DNA of 64,000 nucleotides, taken from JAFAGX01 sp035623335 (lineage in GTDB: Bacteria > Acidobacteriota > Terriglobia > Terriglobales > Acidobacteriaceae). Location of the stretch: the NCBI GenBank assembly GCA_035623335.1, contig DASPTQ010000071.1:1-64000 (forward strand). Reading direction: 5' to 3'. Made by a program: the position numbers and the translations under genes. The notes beneath the pieces were generated by a model, which was given only the letters and a program-made list of their open reading frames with translations, searched no databases and was not told the DNA's origin. Positions 33,547-42,395 of this stretch are shown piece by piece (the stretch's first letter is position 1; every line of letters starts with the position of its first letter).

Positions 33547-35451
33547 CTAAGGAATGACCGGCAGAATGATCTGGGATGGGTGCTTCGAGTCTAAATAAAC
33601 GGTGTTCTTTGCAATCTGCGAGCGGCGGTTATCGTTTAGCGGCTCGCCCGTGTTCGGATTGACGTCGAATCGCGGGAAGTTGCTGCTGGAGATGTCGAGG
33701 CGAATCCGGTGACCCCGTCTAAAAACAAGCGAGGTCGGGTACATCTCGATGGTGAATTGGTAGGGTTGGTTGGCTTCGAGGAATTCGGCTTTGCCGAAAC
33801 CGTTACGGTAGCGGGCGCGCACGATACTATCGGCAATATTGAGGTCGACGCCGGCCGGGAAGTCGGGATTGGGAGGGTACACATCCAGCAGCTTGGCGGT
33901 GAAATCGGTATCCAGTGCGTTCGACGATGCCCATAGTTTGACGATGAGGCGACCGGTGACCTCGAGGTCACCGGCGAGCGGAGGTGTCTGGAATACCAGC
34001 ACATCGTTGCGCGCCGAGAGCGGCTTGGTGTCAGAGCACAGCCAGAAATCGAGGCGACAGCGCTGGTCAGCGGCTCCTTGGAACATCAGTTCCCCCTGGG
34101 AGGATACATTCCCACCCAGGGTCGGCACCGGGTTCCGCGGGTCAAATTCGTAGGTGATGGGCGGATCTTCGGAGGGAGTTCCGGGGGAAAGCAAACCGTT
34201 TGCGTGCAAATAGTAAGGACTGTACCTGGTCCGAGCCAGAGGCCATTCCTGTTCGCCTCGCCAATGCCCTCCCACGAAAATACGGCCTTCGGTCGTCTTG
34301 TGAGCGTCGCCTCCCCCCATCACATAGATCCGCACCGGAGGCTCCCGATCTACGCCGTTATCAATGCCCTTCAACCAGTGATCAAACCATCGCAAATGAA
34401 AGGCAGTAAGGTCGAGCGCCGCGTCGTCGGTAAACTGCGCTTCACCCGCGTAGCTGAGGTTTTCACTGCTATGGATCCAAGGCCCTACGATCAGCCGCTG
34501 CAGGCTCTTCTTGGTTCTTCGCAACTCCACGTAATTCAGGTTGGCGACCTGAGTGCCCCACGAATCGTACCAACCCGTGGTGTGGTATTCGGGCACGTCT
34601 TTGTATTCCGCCAGGTGATCAATCACGCTAGCGCCTGAATCCTTCCAGAATGCGTCGTTATCGCCGTGACGCATGGCTTCAATCAGCCAGCTTTCGTAAT
34701 CCGGAGCAAACTTGAGCGGGGTAGTGCCAGCCCGCAAGGGAAGTCCACGCACATACTCTCGAACCTCGGTGCCCAGCTCCACGAGCGCCTTGACGGCCGC
34801 CGGATCGGAAGCGGCGCGTCTTGCCGCGGGAAGCGCATCGGCAGTTCCGGCAGCATTCCCGAGGGTGAAGACCCAATTGAAGAAACGCAGTTCGAAGGCG
34901 CCATTGTGGCGCACACCGTATCGGCCGTAATCCGACATCGCATTGCGGGGAATCATGGCCTTTACATAGGGAGCGTTGCCGATGGCGAGCGCATGTTGGG
35001 TTGCCCCTGCATAGGACGAACCCAAGGTACCAATGCCACCGTCACACCAAGGCTGAGAGCCAATCCACTTAGCGGTATCGAACCCGTCGTTCGGATCCTC
35101 GACGTGCGGACGCCAATGCCCTTCCGACATGTACCGGCCGCGTACGTCCTGGAGCACGACCACATATCCGTGCGGCACGAAGGAGCTGGCAAGCTGTGCA
35201 GAGCCATCCTTGTTATAGGGGGTGCGCAACAGAATCACAGGGAATTTACTCTCAATCAGCTGGCCGTTTTGGGTGGGCCGGTAGATGTCGGCGGCTAGCT
35301 TGATCCCGTCCCGCATGGTGATCATTACGTTCTTTGTCTCGCTGACGCCGTAGCTGGGCTCGGTCTGCGCACGCCGCGGAAGACCAGCCAATACAAACAG
35401 CAGCCATGCACCAAGAAAGGCGGTGACGAACTTCTTACTGTTTTCGATCAC
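33547..35451 (-). CDS. secreted CocE/NonD-family alpha/beta hydrolase
   Basis: A 634-residue protein with a signal peptide (about 1-30), an X-Pro dipeptidyl-peptidase S15-type catalytic domain and the C-terminal jelly-roll domain of the CocE group. The nucleophile is Ser146 in GSSYAGAT. DVRGRYMSEG and WIHSSENLSY are family landmarks. Members hydrolyse esters or acyl-amide bonds such as glutaryl-7-ACA and cocaine. The natural substrate is unknown. The start is a GTG with AAGGAG six bases upstream. The gene lies between the symporter and the M3 peptidase on the same strand. Confidence 0.9.
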   Translation of the reverse strand: MIENSKKFVTAFLGAWLLFVLAGLPRRAQTEPSYGVSETKNVMITMRDGIKLAADIYRPTQNGQLIESKFPVILLRTPYNKDGSAQLASSFVPHGYVVVLQDVRGRYMSEGHWRPHVEDPNDGFDTAKWIGSQPWCDGGIGTLGSSYAGATQHALAIGNAPYVKAMIPRNAMSDYGRYGVRHNGAFELRFFNWVFTLGNAAGTADALPAARRAASDPAAVKALVELGTEVREYVRGLPLRAGTTPLKFAPDYESWLIEAMRHGDNDAFWKDSGASVIDHLAEYKDVPEYHTTGWYDSWGTQVANLNYVELRRTKKSLQRLIVGPWIHSSENLSYAGEAQFTDDAALDLTAFHLRWFDHWLKGIDNGVDREPPVRIYVMGGGDAHKTTEGRIFVGGHWRGEQEWPLARTRYSPYYLHANGLLSPGTPSEDPPITYEFDPRNPVPTLGGNVSSQGELMFQGAADQRCRLDFWLCSDTKPLSARNDVLVFQTPPLAGDLEVTGRLIVKLWASSNALDTDFTAKLLDVYPPNPDFPAGVDLNIADSIVRARYRNGFGKAEFLEANQPYQFTIEMYPTSLVFRRGHRIRLDISSSNFPRFDVNPNTGEPLNDNRRSQIAKNTVYLDSKHPSQIILPVIP

Positions 35452-35679
35452 AGGAAGCTCCTTACCGTCCCCGATTCCGAGTTTCTTTCGAATTGTAATG
35501 AAGATGGCGGCTGCTTCACAGGGTCCGGTGGGGAGTCCACCTTGAGAGTGTTGAGGCCTGTCTAAATCCGTCGCCTAGATCTGCTGCTTCGCTCTCACCT
35601 CTGTCTCTTGGGGCGCAAAACTCCTATCCTTTACTTCCGCCGGCCGATTTCTGATCCGCGTTCACGGGTCGTGATTGGC

Positions 35680-35868
35680 CTAGGACCGGCAGCCGAAGGT
35701 TAGCATGATCAGGCCAAATCCCAACATCACCAGGCCCGATTCGAGATTGATGTTGATGCCGAGCGAACGCGCATAGATTGTTGTTTCGCTGGTCGCACCG
35801 AAAGTTGTCAAGATAACTCCGAGTACCGTGAACAGTGCTCCAAGCGGCAATCGAACATCCAATCGCAC
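35680..35868 (-). CDS. small two-helix membrane protein coupled to the symporter
   Basis: A 62-residue protein with two membrane helices (about 8-24 and 43-58) joined by a short polar loop containing a YARSLGININLESG segment. It starts at a GTG, and the AAGGG-type ribosome site overlaps the stop of the SSS symporter gene 9 bases upstream, a strong sign of translational coupling. I know of no function. It is a good candidate for an accessory subunit of the symporter. Confidence 0.75.
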   Translation of the reverse strand: MRLDVRLPLGALFTVLGVILTTFGATSETTIYARSLGININLESGLVMLGFGLIMLTFGCRS

Positions 35869-35877
35869 ACGGATCCC

Positions 35878-37713
35878 TTACCAGAACAGTAGGTTCAACA
35901 TAACCGTAAGGACGAGCACGGCAACCGCCAACACGATGGGACGTTTGTACCAGGGAAGATGCTCATCACTCGGGTACTCGGTCAAGGAATAGACCAGGCC
36001 AACGAGCTCCTTGTCCTCGCGCGGGCGCGTCAAAAGGCTGATCACAATTGTGACCACAAAACACATGCTCCAGGCCCAGATTGCAGTCCAGAAATTTTGC
36101 GCCATCTCGCTGGGATAGACGTGTACGACGTTTCCCAACCATGCACCCTTGATTCCTGGAGTCGCGCCAGTAGGAAGGGTCAGGCCATGATGAAGAGCGG
36201 CCGATGCGGTACCCGCCAGCAGGCCCACGAACGCGCCATGTCCGCTGGCCCGTTTCCAGAACATCCCTAGCAGAAACGTGGCGAACAAGGGGGCATTTAC
36301 GAAGGCGAATACCAATTGAAGCATGTCCATGATGTTATTGAAATGCGCGGCCGCATAGGCCGCAGCCACGGAGAGCACGATACCAAAGATGGTTGCCCAC
36401 CTACCCATCGCCAGGTAATGCGAGTCGTTGGCGTTGGGTTTGATGTACGACTGGTAGATATCGTAAGTCCAAACTGTGTTAAATGCTGTAACATTGCCGG
36501 CCATTCCCGACATGAAGCTTGCCAGCAGGGCGGTGAGCCCCAACCCTAAAACTCCGGTCGGGAAATAGTGCAGCAACATGTTCGGCACCGCAAGATCGTA
36601 GTCAAGAATGGGCTTGCCATTCTTGTCGAGTATGGGCAGTCTCGTGTGCTCGTCAATTTTTGCTGGGATTAATCCTTCTCCTAACGCCGCCAGGTGTCGT
36701 GAGTCAGAAGTTCCCATCGCTGCGGACAGCGTGGTCTGCGTAGGCAGGGCGATCGCGATCAGGCCGGGGAAGACTACAAGGAGAGGGAAGAACATCTTTG
36801 GGATTGCAGCGATCAGAGGTGTACGACGAGCCGCGGTCATCGACTCGGCAGCCATCGCCCGTTGGACAACAAGAAAATCGGTACACCAGTAACCGAAGGA
36901 CAACACGAATCCCAGGCCCATGACTAGGCCAAACCACTCCACACCCAACCGATTCGTGAAGGCACTGCCCATTCCCGACCATGAATGGGTGTATCCGCTG
37001 GGAAGCCGTTGGGTGATGCCCCGCCATCCACCTACGTTCTTCAGGCCGAGCCACACCAGTGGGAGAAACCCCGCAACAATCAGGAAGAACTGCAGTACTT
37101 CATTGTAAATTGCGCTCGAGAGTCCGCCCAGCAGGATATATCCGAGCACGATCAGGGCCGAGAAAATGATGCTGACATGAAAAATCCATTCCGGCGAAAG
37201 CGACCAGCGCTCGAAGGGCGCATCGAAAATGTGCAGCGTTTGAATCAGCCGGGCCATGGCGTACATGGAAATGCCGGAGGAGAAAACCGTCATTGTCGCA
37301 AACGAAATGGCGTTTAATCCACGTGTCTTTTCGTCGAACCGCAGGCGCAGATACTCGGGCACGGAACGCGCCCGAGAACCATAATAAAAGGGCATCATGA
37401 AAAGCCCGATGAAGACCATCGCCGGGATCGCGCCGATCCAATAAAAGTGGCTGGTCGCAATGCCGTACTTCGCGCCGGAAGCCGCCATGCCAATGACTTC
37501 CTGCGCACCCAAATTAGCAGAAATGAATGCCAACCCACAGACCCAGGCAGGAAGAGCGCGTCCTGCCAGGAAAAAGTCGGTGCTCGTATTCACCCGGCGT
37601 TTCAGTAGGAAACCCATGCCCAAAACAAAGACGAAGTAAACGAGCATCACAACCCAATCGACCAGAGTCAGGCTTCCAGATGCAGCCTCGAGCGTGACGG
37701 GTCGAAGATTCAT
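35878..37713 (-). CDS. SSS-family sodium:solute symporter
   Basis: A 611-residue transporter with about 13 membrane helices. The early DFFLAGRALPAWVCGLAFISANLGAQE region (read in pieces) and the later GMAGNVTAFNTVWTYDIYQ match sodium:glucose/galactose-type symporters of the SSS family. It should import a sugar, sugar acid or related solute with Na+. The substrate is not evident. It precedes a coupled 62-residue membrane protein and follows a decayed enzyme remnant and a large secreted hydrolase. The last helix is followed by a short tail ending LLFW. Confidence 0.92.
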   Translation of the reverse strand: MNLRPVTLEAASGSLTLVDWVVMLVYFVFVLGMGFLLKRRVNTSTDFFLAGRALPAWVCGLAFISANLGAQEVIGMAASGAKYGIATSHFYWIGAIPAMVFIGLFMMPFYYGSRARSVPEYLRLRFDEKTRGLNAISFATMTVFSSGISMYAMARLIQTLHIFDAPFERWSLSPEWIFHVSIIFSALIVLGYILLGGLSSAIYNEVLQFFLIVAGFLPLVWLGLKNVGGWRGITQRLPSGYTHSWSGMGSAFTNRLGVEWFGLVMGLGFVLSFGYWCTDFLVVQRAMAAESMTAARRTPLIAAIPKMFFPLLVVFPGLIAIALPTQTTLSAAMGTSDSRHLAALGEGLIPAKIDEHTRLPILDKNGKPILDYDLAVPNMLLHYFPTGVLGLGLTALLASFMSGMAGNVTAFNTVWTYDIYQSYIKPNANDSHYLAMGRWATIFGIVLSVAAAYAAAHFNNIMDMLQLVFAFVNAPLFATFLLGMFWKRASGHGAFVGLLAGTASAALHHGLTLPTGATPGIKGAWLGNVVHVYPSEMAQNFWTAIWAWSMCFVVTIVISLLTRPREDKELVGLVYSLTEYPSDEHLPWYKRPIVLAVAVLVLTVMLNLLFW

Positions 37714-38019
37714 GTTCCTTCTTCCCAGATTACAGAGTCAGAGATCACTACTACTGGAGATCGGCGTGAACCCCGGCCAAGGTATGATTTACTGTCGCCA
37801 CGCTTCAGCGCTCTGGACCGTGTCGACATCGACAATCTGCTGCCGCGCTCGGGCACGTCCGTCGATTCCAGATTTCGCGGTATCGCCCTGCTTTCAGGTC
37901 GCGGCGACCTGAATTCTGGTCCTGACAGTCTTCGACGGCCCTGAGAGACAAGGGGCATTCCAGTCCCCAAGAGGACATGTGCTGCCATGTTCGGCCAGCT
38001 ACTTTTTCCAGCGACCATT

Positions 38020-38156
38020 CCATCAGCTGCCAACAATGCCTCGTTGTAATCCTTGCCAAACTTGGAAATACTTAGTCTCACACCGTCCACCAAGACTGCC
38101 GGCTTCTCATGGCCCGGTTGCCCCAAACGCACAATAGGCTCCTCCTCTACCGCCAT
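38020..38156 (-). pseudogene. remnant resembling the N-terminus of a fumarylacetoacetase-family enzyme
   Basis: The minus-strand frame from the ATG at 38156 reads VRLGQPGHEKPAVLVDG and then FGKDYNEALLAADGM, closely like the N-terminal domain of FAH-family ureidoglycolate lyase/2,4-diketo-acid hydrolases. After about 45 residues the frame loses similarity, and traces continue in another frame (around 37840-38030). The catalytic domain (metal-binding Glu/Asp residues) is absent. I read it as a decayed gene that once preceded the symporter. The rest of the 674-base interval 37714-38387 holds no intact gene. Confidence 0.5.
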
Positions 38157-38387
38157 TAACTTCCACCTGGCTCTTGGACGGGGGTCATTCCTGCGTTTCC
38201 GTGCCGCCGCAGGCGGAGCCGAGCAACCCCAGGCATCTTGCATTGCCTCGAGATTTTGTGGCGATTGCGCAGGAGCGCGGCGTTTTCAGGTCATACATGG
38301 TCACGAGGATCTCGATGCTTTACCTTGCTCTTACGAATAGCTATCTTGCGTGGCACTCAAATGCTCCCGCCGGGCAGCGGCACTGCT

Positions 38388-40385
38388 TTACTCGTATCTC
38401 TTGTCAGTTCCTTTTTCGAAAGCGGCTTCCCCTCCGATGCGCTTCACTTCGGTCGGAGCAGCCACCAGCGAAAGGAGGTCTAGGTCGAAGTACTTATAAA
38501 GATCAAGGCAGAAGAGTTCCGGCGCGGAGCGGAAAGGCACCGCGTTTCTTAGTAGATAGTCCAGACTCCCCATCGACTGGCGACTTTCGATTCCGGCAAA
38601 GGCATCGGGGTCTAAGGCAGCAGATGTTAGCGCAATTACCTGGTTGCGAATCCCTTTGGTTACAACACTGATGGCATGATGACCATTGTTGCTCTCAAGC
38701 CAAGCGGCCACTGCGAGCAGTTGCGCCACTTCCAGGCCAAGCGGGCGATCACCGGTCGTGGCCACCAGCATCTCCCAATCCGCGGGATTTTCTGGTGCCG
38801 TGGCTCCGTTGAAAAGCAGGTCAAGGGCAAGTACCGGTTCTCCACGATTCACGTGTTCTGAAACGACTTCTCCTGCAGCTTTGTAACCTTGATCCGCGAG
38901 CACAATGGTAGTGGGACCATGTGACGATGCCGAAATGGCCTGGAGCCATACTCCTGTCGCGCTCAGCTGGTTAGAAAAATCAAAGCGGTACGATAGGGTC
39001 TCCAATCCCAGATGTTTAGTATTGTTTGTCCTCCAGGCATTCTCAATTGAAACTGGAGCGTAACGAATCACATTCCTCAGTTGTTGCCGCTGCGACTGAA
39101 TCCACAACCCTCGGTCATTGCCCGTGGGAACCGCCGTCTTGACGATATGGCCGGCCAGCCTTCTGGCGAGTCCTACGATGGTCAAGTTCTGCTGTGGCAG
39201 ACCGGCGGCCAGCTGCTCTGGGGCTCGGATCTCATTGTCGCTTCGTATCTCATTTGGGGTAACGGGCAAGCCGAGGTTTTTGGTGAAGAAAGCATAGGCT
39301 TGTTCGCGGTTAGCGAGTTGGTAGTTATGAGTACCAGGATCTCGATTCTCGTACCACGCCAACTCGTCCTCTCTCCCCAACAGGCGGAAATAGGGCCGAA
39401 CTTGATCGTAGATGTAGGGCTTCACTAACGCGGAACGAAAGCAGCAGTCATCCTCCGCATTATGAATCAGCAAAGTGGGACGAGGCGCCCGTATGGCTAG
39501 AAACAAGGGATAATCTTCGTCCTTGGCGAGGTCGGTTGCGTTTTCCTCGATTTCGTCGGTGTCGAGCGGGCGGATGAGATTCGACTGCAGTGCCCCAATA
39601 CCGGCCACCTCTACAGCGACGGCGACGCGCTCGTCAAGCGCACTCAGCAGCGTGGTTTGCCAACCGCCGCCCGACAGGCCAGTGACACCCAGCCGACGGG
39701 TGTCGACCTGCGGCAGGCTTGCGAGGTAGTCGAGTCCCCTCCGCATCGAAAGATAGAAAAAGCCCAAAGCGTTCGCGCCTACAAGATCGAGGTGGGCGGC
39801 ATAGTCATGGCCGTTTTCCGGTTGCGCCAGTTCCCCGAACCCGACCCAAGACAGACTCAACGCGACAATCCCGCGCTTGACAAAATTGATGCACCTCTTT
39901 TGCTCATATTCCGCGGCATTCCCCGCAACTTCGTGGCCTAAGAGATTAAGAATAGCGGGTGCCTTACCGTTGAGTTTTTGTGGCTCGTATAGGATTGCCG
40001 TAGACTCAAAGCCCGGAACAATCTCATATCGGAACTTGCGCAGCCGGTATCCCTGTGCACTTTCAATAACCTCGGTCTCCTGAAAGCGGGGCGCGGCGTC
40101 GATCCAATCTCGTGACCAGCCATGAAAAGCTACATCTTGGAGGGCATGGTTGCGGATGCTTGCTGCCTCTGCAGACCACTTCTCCGCAGTGGTGGGAGGG
40201 GATAACTTGAGGATACGTTTCGCCAGATAACTTTGTAATTGGGATGCGGTTACGGCACTGGGCTGGATACGCTCCTCGAGAACACGCTGCACCGAATCAG
40301 AGGTAGTCTGCGTACCGACATTGATGCATAGAGTAACAGCGATCATGCAGCCCATAATGAATGGCATCTTTGTCAACAAGCTCAT
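38388..40385 (-). CDS. large secreted alpha/beta hydrolase, acetylxylan-esterase-like
   Basis: A protein of about 665 residues from the ATG at 40385, where a hydrophobic signal (LLTKMPFIMGCMIAVTLCI) begins. The open frame extends 21 codons further up with no signal-like start. The first half is an alpha/beta hydrolase with the nucleophile elbow GLSGGGW and a downstream LLIHNAEDDCC acid region and THNY histidine. This resembles the AXE1/dienelactone group, which deacetylates or hydrolyses sugar esters. The second half (about 400-665) looks like a second, degenerate hydrolase domain without an intact elbow. It follows the GH28 gene on the same strand by 187 bases, suggesting work on the same acetylated polysaccharide. 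Confidence 0.78.
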   Translation of the reverse strand: MSLLTKMPFIMGCMIAVTLCINVGTQTTSDSVQRVLEERIQPSAVTASQLQSYLAKRILKLSPPTTAEKWSAEAASIRNHALQDVAFHGWSRDWIDAAPRFQETEVIESAQGYRLRKFRYEIVPGFESTAILYEPQKLNGKAPAILNLLGHEVAGNAAEYEQKRCINFVKRGIVALSLSWVGFGELAQPENGHDYAAHLDLVGANALGFFYLSMRRGLDYLASLPQVDTRRLGVTGLSGGGWQTTLLSALDERVAVAVEVAGIGALQSNLIRPLDTDEIEENATDLAKDEDYPLFLAIRAPRPTLLIHNAEDDCCFRSALVKPYIYDQVRPYFRLLGREDELAWYENRDPGTHNYQLANREQAYAFFTKNLGLPVTPNEIRSDNEIRAPEQLAAGLPQQNLTIVGLARRLAGHIVKTAVPTGNDRGLWIQSQRQQLRNVIRYAPVSIENAWRTNNTKHLGLETLSYRFDFSNQLSATGVWLQAISASSHGPTTIVLADQGYKAAGEVVSEHVNRGEPVLALDLLFNGATAPENPADWEMLVATTGDRPLGLEVAQLLAVAAWLESNNGHHAISVVTKGIRNQVIALTSAALDPDAFAGIESRQSMGSLDYLLRNAVPFRSAPELFCLDLYKYFDLDLLSLVAAPTEVKRIGGEAAFEKGTDKRYE

Positions 40386-40572
40386 GCAATTCCCGGGTCT
40401 GATATGCTGGATCGTTGGTCGAAACTTGTACGTCGTTCCCGAGTACAAACCGCCGAGCCTACACTTGTTCCCGGCTTGTATCTTGAGCTGCCTCAGTGTG
40501 AGGACCGTGGATGCAAGTGTCGAGAAGCATGGTAGCTGGCGGTCAGTTTTGATGGGTCTCGCTCCTACTGGA

Positions 40573-42207
40573 TCAAATTCGCCTCACCACAGCATGTTCT
40601 GATGCGCCATCTGCAAACTCTACTTCTTGGGTCTGTTTCGAAACACGGTTCAAAGCAAGAGTAATGTTCCGGTTGCGGTCTCCGTTGAGGCGAAGCAGCG
40701 CAGGGCTGCTCTCCGCAGCCGAGCAGGACTCGATCAATGCTTCCTGCACATCCTCAAGAATGAAGGCAGGTGCCTTGGGTTCTGATTTCTGAGCCCGGAT
40801 CCGAATCAGTTCGAGATCGAGAACACTCTTGCACTCAACCGACGGTCCACTGGTAGCGTTCAGCACGGTGTTGCATACGCGGAATCCGTTCACTTGGTAG
40901 CAAGAAATTCCCTTGGCAGAGGATTTGACGATCATATTCTCTAACGACAGCTGTTGAATTGGGCTTTCGGGCAGACCTTCGGCGACGACTGCGACTTTTG
41001 CCCCATCCAAAAGGATGTCGCTGCAGTGAAAATTCCGAAAGGTGGGAGTACGAACGTCTAACGGGTGCTTGGTGTTGCGATCTTCATCCTCGTAGAACAT
41101 GCTGAAGATAACTCCGGTGTCTTCGAGGTTTCGCATCACTACGTTAACCGCGGACACGTTCTCCACCACATTGCCTCGTCCGCGCGCAGTCCTGAAATAC
41201 AGCCCGCAGGTCGTTCCGTCGCACACGCAGTTACTGATCGCAACATTACGCACTCCGCCAGCGGTCTCGCTGCCGATTCCCACCCCGCACCCACCCGCAT
41301 TGAACGTGCAATTCGTCACGACAATGTTCTCCGAGGGCTGAAACGGTCTCCCCGGAATCTGCTTGTAACCGGATTTCAGCATGACGCAGTCATCCCCGCA
41401 GCTTATGTAGCAGCCAGAGATGCGAACATTACGGCAGGACTCCGGGTCGATACCATCCGTATTCGCCGAATGGGGCGGATTCAGAATGGTGAGGCCGTCG
41501 ATGTAAACGTCGTCACACAAAACCGGGTGAATCGTCCACGAGGGAGAATCGTGAATGGTGAGGCCTTTGACTAGCACTTTACGACTGCGATAGAGGTTGA
41601 TCACTCGCGGCCGCGGCCATGGCAAGGGAGAGCCTGGCGGGTTCTCGGGCTCTCTTCCTATCAGTCCCAATTTCTTACGCAATTGTTCGGTTTCAGCCCA
41701 CGCGTCGAGCCACACGGCTCCCTGACCGTCGAGCGTCCCCTGCCCAGTGATCGCTACGTTTTCAAGATCAATGCCGGTGATCAGGGAAGCATAAACCGTG
41801 CGTTCCAGGCCCTCCCACCAACCGGGAATGGTTGGATAGTCGGCGAAATTAGTGCTTCCAAGCAGAGTAGCGCCGGCCAAGAGTTCCAACTCCAAATTGC
41901 TTCTTAGGAAAATGGGACCCGTCAGATACTTTCCGGCTGGAACGAAGACCTTACCACCACCCGCCGCGGCACAAGCGTTAATGGCTGCTTGCAGAGCGCC
42001 TGTGCAGAGTGTTCTGCCGTCACCAACCGCTCCAAAATCTAGAACGTTCACTACATGGTTAGCCGGTGTTGATTCTGAACCAATGGACGCTCCTGAGGAA
42101 GGTCCACAGGATGGCCAATACCGGGCGCTTGTGCCTACAGGCACTGCAGCTGAACTCGCGAGGCCGACAAGGAACTCGCGACGGCCGGGATCAGTTGGTT
42201 TCTTCAT
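40573..42207 (-). CDS. Tat-exported GH28 (polygalacturonase-like) beta-helix protein
   Basis: A 544-residue right-handed beta-helix protein. The N-terminus carries a twin-arginine signal (GRREFLVGLASSAA). The GH28 acidic residues are present: Asp251 in NTDGID and Asp272/Asp273 in GDDC. The usual GHG histidine, however, is missing: the equivalent stretch reads NAGGCGVGIGSE, with Gly306 in the His position. RDR- or RIK-type substrate lysine is not obvious either. It may therefore act on a non-pectin uronan or glycan or use a modified mechanism. It is divergent from the DapA-like gene across a 188-base promoter region. Confidence 0.85.
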   Translation of the reverse strand: MKKPTDPGRREFLVGLASSAAVPVGTSARYWPSCGPSSGASIGSESTPANHVVNVLDFGAVGDGRTLCTGALQAAINACAAAGGGKVFVPAGKYLTGPIFLRSNLELELLAGATLLGSTNFADYPTIPGWWEGLERTVYASLITGIDLENVAITGQGTLDGQGAVWLDAWAETEQLRKKLGLIGREPENPPGSPLPWPRPRVINLYRSRKVLVKGLTIHDSPSWTIHPVLCDDVYIDGLTILNPPHSANTDGIDPESCRNVRISGCYISCGDDCVMLKSGYKQIPGRPFQPSENIVVTNCTFNAGGCGVGIGSETAGGVRNVAISNCVCDGTTCGLYFRTARGRGNVVENVSAVNVVMRNLEDTGVIFSMFYEDEDRNTKHPLDVRTPTFRNFHCSDILLDGAKVAVVAEGLPESPIQQLSLENMIVKSSAKGISCYQVNGFRVCNTVLNATSGPSVECKSVLDLELIRIRAQKSEPKAPAFILEDVQEALIESCSAAESSPALLRLNGDRNRNITLALNRVSKQTQEVEFADGASEHAVVRRI

Positions 42208-42326
42208 TTGACTATCTTGCGACTCCTACGGGATAGCCAGAGTCACAACGCTCAACCCGAACGCAGCCAATTTTCTTGTACGCCCATTTGCTGGTCAAGG
42301 AAGAAACGTTTTTTGATAGCAAAATA

Positions 42327-42355
42327 TTGACCAATTGAATGGACAACCTTATCGT
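42327..42355 (+). promoter_or_regulatory. candidate promoter of the DapA-like gene
   Basis: TTGACC (42327-42332), a 17-base spacer and TATCGT (42350-42355) precede the ATG by 40 bases. TTGACCA and TGGACAA around positions 42327-42346 form an imperfect dyad across the spacer. In the same intergenic region CTTGTACG (42275-42282) and CGTACAAG (42353-42360) are inverted copies 70 bases apart, which could support looping between the two divergent starts. Confidence 0.5.
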
Positions 42356-42395
42356 ACAAGGTCGAGCGCGGTTGGGACGATGAGAGGACTTCGAA

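Noticed and set aside
37710..38243. 177-codon minus-strand open frame read as an intact protein
   Set aside because: Only a short N-terminal stretch looks like a real protein family. The rest is composition noise, so I treat it as a decayed remnant.
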